The position numbers were made by a program, and so were the translations under genes. Below, piece by piece: positions 61,887 to 64,000 of a stretch of 64,000 nt of DNA (within the stretch, counting starts at the first letter, position 1; every line of letters begins with the position of its first letter). Origin of the DNA: CAZOOK01 sp964581385 (GTDB taxonomy: Bacteria; Pseudomonadota; Gammaproteobacteria; Nevskiales; Nevskiaceae); contig CAZOOK010000014.1 of the NCBI GenBank assembly GCA_964581385.1, positions 70,540 through 134,539 of the forward strand, in the 5' to 3' direction. The notes under the pieces were generated by a model that worked only from the letters and a program-made list of their open reading frames with translations, was not told the origin of the DNA and did no database searches.

Positions 61887-63650
61887 CTAGCCGACGTTTA
61901 CGACCGTTAATGCGGTGGTGACTCCGCCGGTACCGCGACATTTGAGCGAATATCGATTAAGTCCACTGACCGGAGGGGTTACGGTTGCCACGCCTGCAAG
62001 CGGCTCAGGACCATACCAAGCACCTTCCGCCCTGCACGTCACAGCATCTTCCGAACGCCAGTACAGCTGCACCGTCTGGCCCGGGGCGACGTGCTTCGGC
62101 AGCGCTTCGATCGTGACAGTCGGCGCGGGCATTTTGACCGTGACGCTGGTTGAAGTGCTGGCGGTACCGCCTGGGCCAGAGCAAGTCAGCACATAAGTGC
62201 TGCCACCGGTCGCCGGCGGTGTTGCTGTGGCGCTGCCGCTGGTGGCTTCGTCGCCGCTCCAGGCACCGCTTGCGGTGCAGGCGTTGGCATCGGTTGAAGA
62301 CCATGTCAGGGTTGTGCTTTGGCCGAGCGCGATCGACGACGGCGCCGCCGAAATCGAAACGGTGGGAGGAGTGACCGCCTGGGGAGCGGTGAATTGATAG
62401 ACACTGCCCCACCCGCTCACGCCGTAGAACATCGTGCCCACAAAAACCCCGGGGCTGGTCTGAAGCAGAGCGCCGGTCGGCGCCCATCCATCACCCGAGC
62501 CGTCCCAGACACCGACAATGGATTGCAGGACCGTTTCCGTTCCGTCCGGCGTAATCACGAACAGCGTACCGCAGCCCGAGCCACAATTACCCCCCGTATA
62601 CGACCCGCCAGCCATCGTCACACCATAAATGTTGCCGTTCGGCCCTTCGGTCAGCCCTTCCGAAGAGAACGTGCAAAGTATGCAGCTTGCCATGCCGTCG
62701 TCTGGCGATCCGGCGAAGGAATGAAGCACCGTTTCCTGTCCGGTAGGAGTGAGCTTGAAAACGGTTCCACAGTTAGTCGTGAGAGTCGGAGCGCAGTTGC
62801 CCGTACCGCCGCCCGCGGTGATGCCATAGAAGTTGCCGTCGCTGGCCTGCAGCAGCGGGCCGGCCGGACTTGCACCATCCGGACTGCCTTTGAATGAGTA
62901 CAGTACATTGAAAGTACCGTCCGGGGTCATCCGGAACACCGTACCGTTACCGAAAAATCCACCGGTGGTTGTGCCGTAAAAATTACCGTCTTTGCCAATG
63001 ATCAGCTGGCCCGGTGCAGATCCATCGCCGCTGCCAAACGCATGCATCACGGTGAGCGTTCCCGTCGAGGTGATCTTAAAGAGGGTTCCACCCAAGCCCG
63101 GTCCGCCGCCGCTGGTCGTTCCGTAATAGTTGCCGTCGCTACCTTCCACCAATCCCCCGGTCGGATTGGTGCCGGCCGTCCCACCGTTGGTGAAATTGTA
63201 GAGAACCGTTTGCACCCCCCGGGGGGTGACTTTGTATACGGTACCGTAACCATTGTTCGGCCCGCCCCAGTACGTGGTTCCGTACAAGTTTCCGTCGCTG
63301 CCCTGAATCAGGCCAGAGGGAGCGGCACCGTGGGTGCCGTCGAATGAAAGCAGTACGGTTTCGACTTCCACCGGACTCAGTTTAAAGACCGTGCCAGCCC
63401 CCACGCCGCCGCCATAAACCGTCGTGCCGTAGTAATTCCCGTCCTTGCCGAGAATAACGCCAGACCCCGGGTTTCCGGCGTCGGGCCCACTGATGCCTCC
63501 CATAAAGGAGTAGATCGTCGTTAACTGACCCGAATCGGCGACCGCAGGAATCGAAACGAAGCCCGCCACCGCAAGCACTAAGCCTGACAGGACGCGCGAC
63601 ACCAATGAACACCGATTCGCAACCGCCCCAAGTTCAACGTTCTTGCTCAT
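61887..63650 (-). CDS. Secreted tandem-repeat (GloVer) protein with two Ig-like domains
   Basis: A 587-residue extracellular protein. After a signal peptide (ending near SIPAVADSG) come seven repeats of about 45-60 residues with the pattern DGNxYGTTxxGG...GTVFKxTPxGxxTVLxSF. The seventh is divergent (PGVFVGTMFYG). Seven units suggest a beta-propeller of the choice-anchor GloVer type. Two C-terminal Ig-like domains follow, each with a Cys pair (ACTASGAW...TCSG and TCRAEGAW...KCRG). No sorting tail is obvious. The start at MSKNVELGAV is favoured over a longer upstream frame to 63806. Confidence 0.82.
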   Translation of the reverse strand: MSKNVELGAVANRCSLVSRVLSGLVLAVAGFVSIPAVADSGQLTTIYSFMGGISGPDAGNPGSGVILGKDGNYYGTTVYGGGVGAGTVFKLSPVEVETVLLSFDGTHGAAPSGLIQGSDGNLYGTTYWGGPNNGYGTVYKVTPRGVQTVLYNFTNGGTAGTNPTGGLVEGSDGNYYGTTSGGGPGLGGTLFKITSTGTLTVMHAFGSGDGSAPGQLIIGKDGNFYGTTTGGFFGNGTVFRMTPDGTFNVLYSFKGSPDGASPAGPLLQASDGNFYGITAGGGTGNCAPTLTTNCGTVFKLTPTGQETVLHSFAGSPDDGMASCILCTFSSEGLTEGPNGNIYGVTMAGGSYTGGNCGSGCGTLFVITPDGTETVLQSIVGVWDGSGDGWAPTGALLQTSPGVFVGTMFYGVSGWGSVYQFTAPQAVTPPTVSISAAPSSIALGQSTTLTWSSTDANACTASGAWSGDEATSGSATATPPATGGSTYVLTCSGPGGTASTSTSVTVKMPAPTVTIEALPKHVAPGQTVQLYWRSEDAVTCRAEGAWYGPEPLAGVATVTPPVSGLNRYSLKCRGTGGVTTALTVVNVG

Positions 63651-64000
63651 TTTAGGTTGCTGCGTATTGCGGATTGGAATTCCGTCTACGTTAGAAAATC
63701 CGAAGCCAGATGTCGATGGAGTGTTTTCACCACTTGTGCCATATCCTTGAACTGGGATTGGCGTCGACGCTAATCTGATACGGCTTACAAAAGGGAAGAA
63801 TGCCATTGCCGGTGAACAGCAATTACTGAAGCGGAAATGGTTTCATGAATGGAATGGTTGGGCTAATGGACGCGGGTAGAAGAGGCTCATTCCATACGAG
63901 ACTCGAAATGCGCCGGGAATTTCTCGCCGGATTTCCCTTAGGGAGGGACACGCTGAACAAATCAGCATTTTGAGTGCTGATTGGAGTATTGGTCGGTCTG
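63651..64000. other. Non-coding right end of the window
   Basis: No supported gene. It should contain the promoter of the GloVer gene. A small inverted repeat, ATCAGCA-N7-TGCTGAT, lies at 63961-63981. Confidence 0.5.

Overview
The window is a 64 kb piece of a GC-rich (about 60-65% by eye) gammaproteobacterial chromosome. The best evidence is gene order. The run pyrB-ruvX-yqgE, gshB, then pilG-pilI-chpA-chpC follows the Pseudomonas aeruginosa layout, and tgt/yajC-secD-secF, suhB|trmJ and petABC-sspAB are also typical gammaproteobacterial blocks. A PF08886-type GshA, a wax ester synthase, a DUF1302 outer-membrane protein and Chp-type twitching chemotaxis suggest a free-living relative of Xanthomonadales/Nevskiales/Steroidobacterales. 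The order cannot be fixed from this sequence. No tRNA, rRNA, CRISPR array, integrase or intact insertion sequence was seen.

Layout. 1-6332 (minus strand): pyrB (cut by the window edge), ruvX and yqgE, then a 265-bp MITE-like element inserted 6 bp upstream of the yqgE start codon. Upstream of it lie a Gx-transporter, a NusG-domain-II protein, apbE, gshB and gshA. 6495-14470 (plus): a slimmed-down Chp operon (pilG, pilI, a 2167-residue chpA, chpC) ending in a hairpin. 14.6-18.1 kb: wax ester synthase plus LuxR-type regulator, convergent with a DUF1338 (HglS-like) gene. 18.3-20.3 kb: a perfect FNR/ANR-type box, a small cytochrome c and a fused monoheme cytochrome-porin resembling Cyc2 in architecture. 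20.3-25.2 kb: a three-gene Mks-like SMC complex (kleisin, MksE, SMC ATPase) without the MksG/JetD nuclease. 25.2-29.3 kb: cyclophilin, prfC, a glycine-zipper lipoprotein, an unknown gene and acylphosphatase.

29.3-37.5 kb (all minus): a hydrolase-rich block with a multicopper oxidase, a cytoplasmic alpha/beta hydrolase, a beta-lactamase-fold serine hydrolase and three tandem paralogous secreted, cysteine-rich esterases. 37.7-46.3 kb: tgt and yajC-secD-secF, separated by four minus-strand genes (wHTH-like protein, glutathione peroxidase, acyl-CoA dehydrogenase, acetoacetate-decarboxylase-like protein). 46.4-48.3 kb: a small accessory island with an AT-rich unknown gene and a wHTH regulator/nucleotidyltransferase pair preceded by a likely operator. 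48.4-52.8 kb: suhB, trmJ and an incomplete oligopeptide ABC transporter (oppBCD without oppA or oppF). 53-55.7 kb: DUF1302 protein. 55.7-61.5 kb: petABC, sspAB, a cupin and an ammonium transporter. 61.9-63.65 kb: a secreted seven-repeat GloVer protein with two Ig-like domains.

Themes. Several genes point to envelope and extracytoplasmic redox chemistry: ApbE/NusG-II/Gx transporter, the cytochrome-porin pair under an FNR-like site, the multicopper oxidase and the cytochrome bc1 complex. The best candidates for under-described systems are the divergent MksFEB-like operon, the FNR-controlled cytochrome-porin pair, the esterase triplication and the small regulator/nucleotidyltransferase module. 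All function calls were made by reading translated sequences and motifs; no database search was run.
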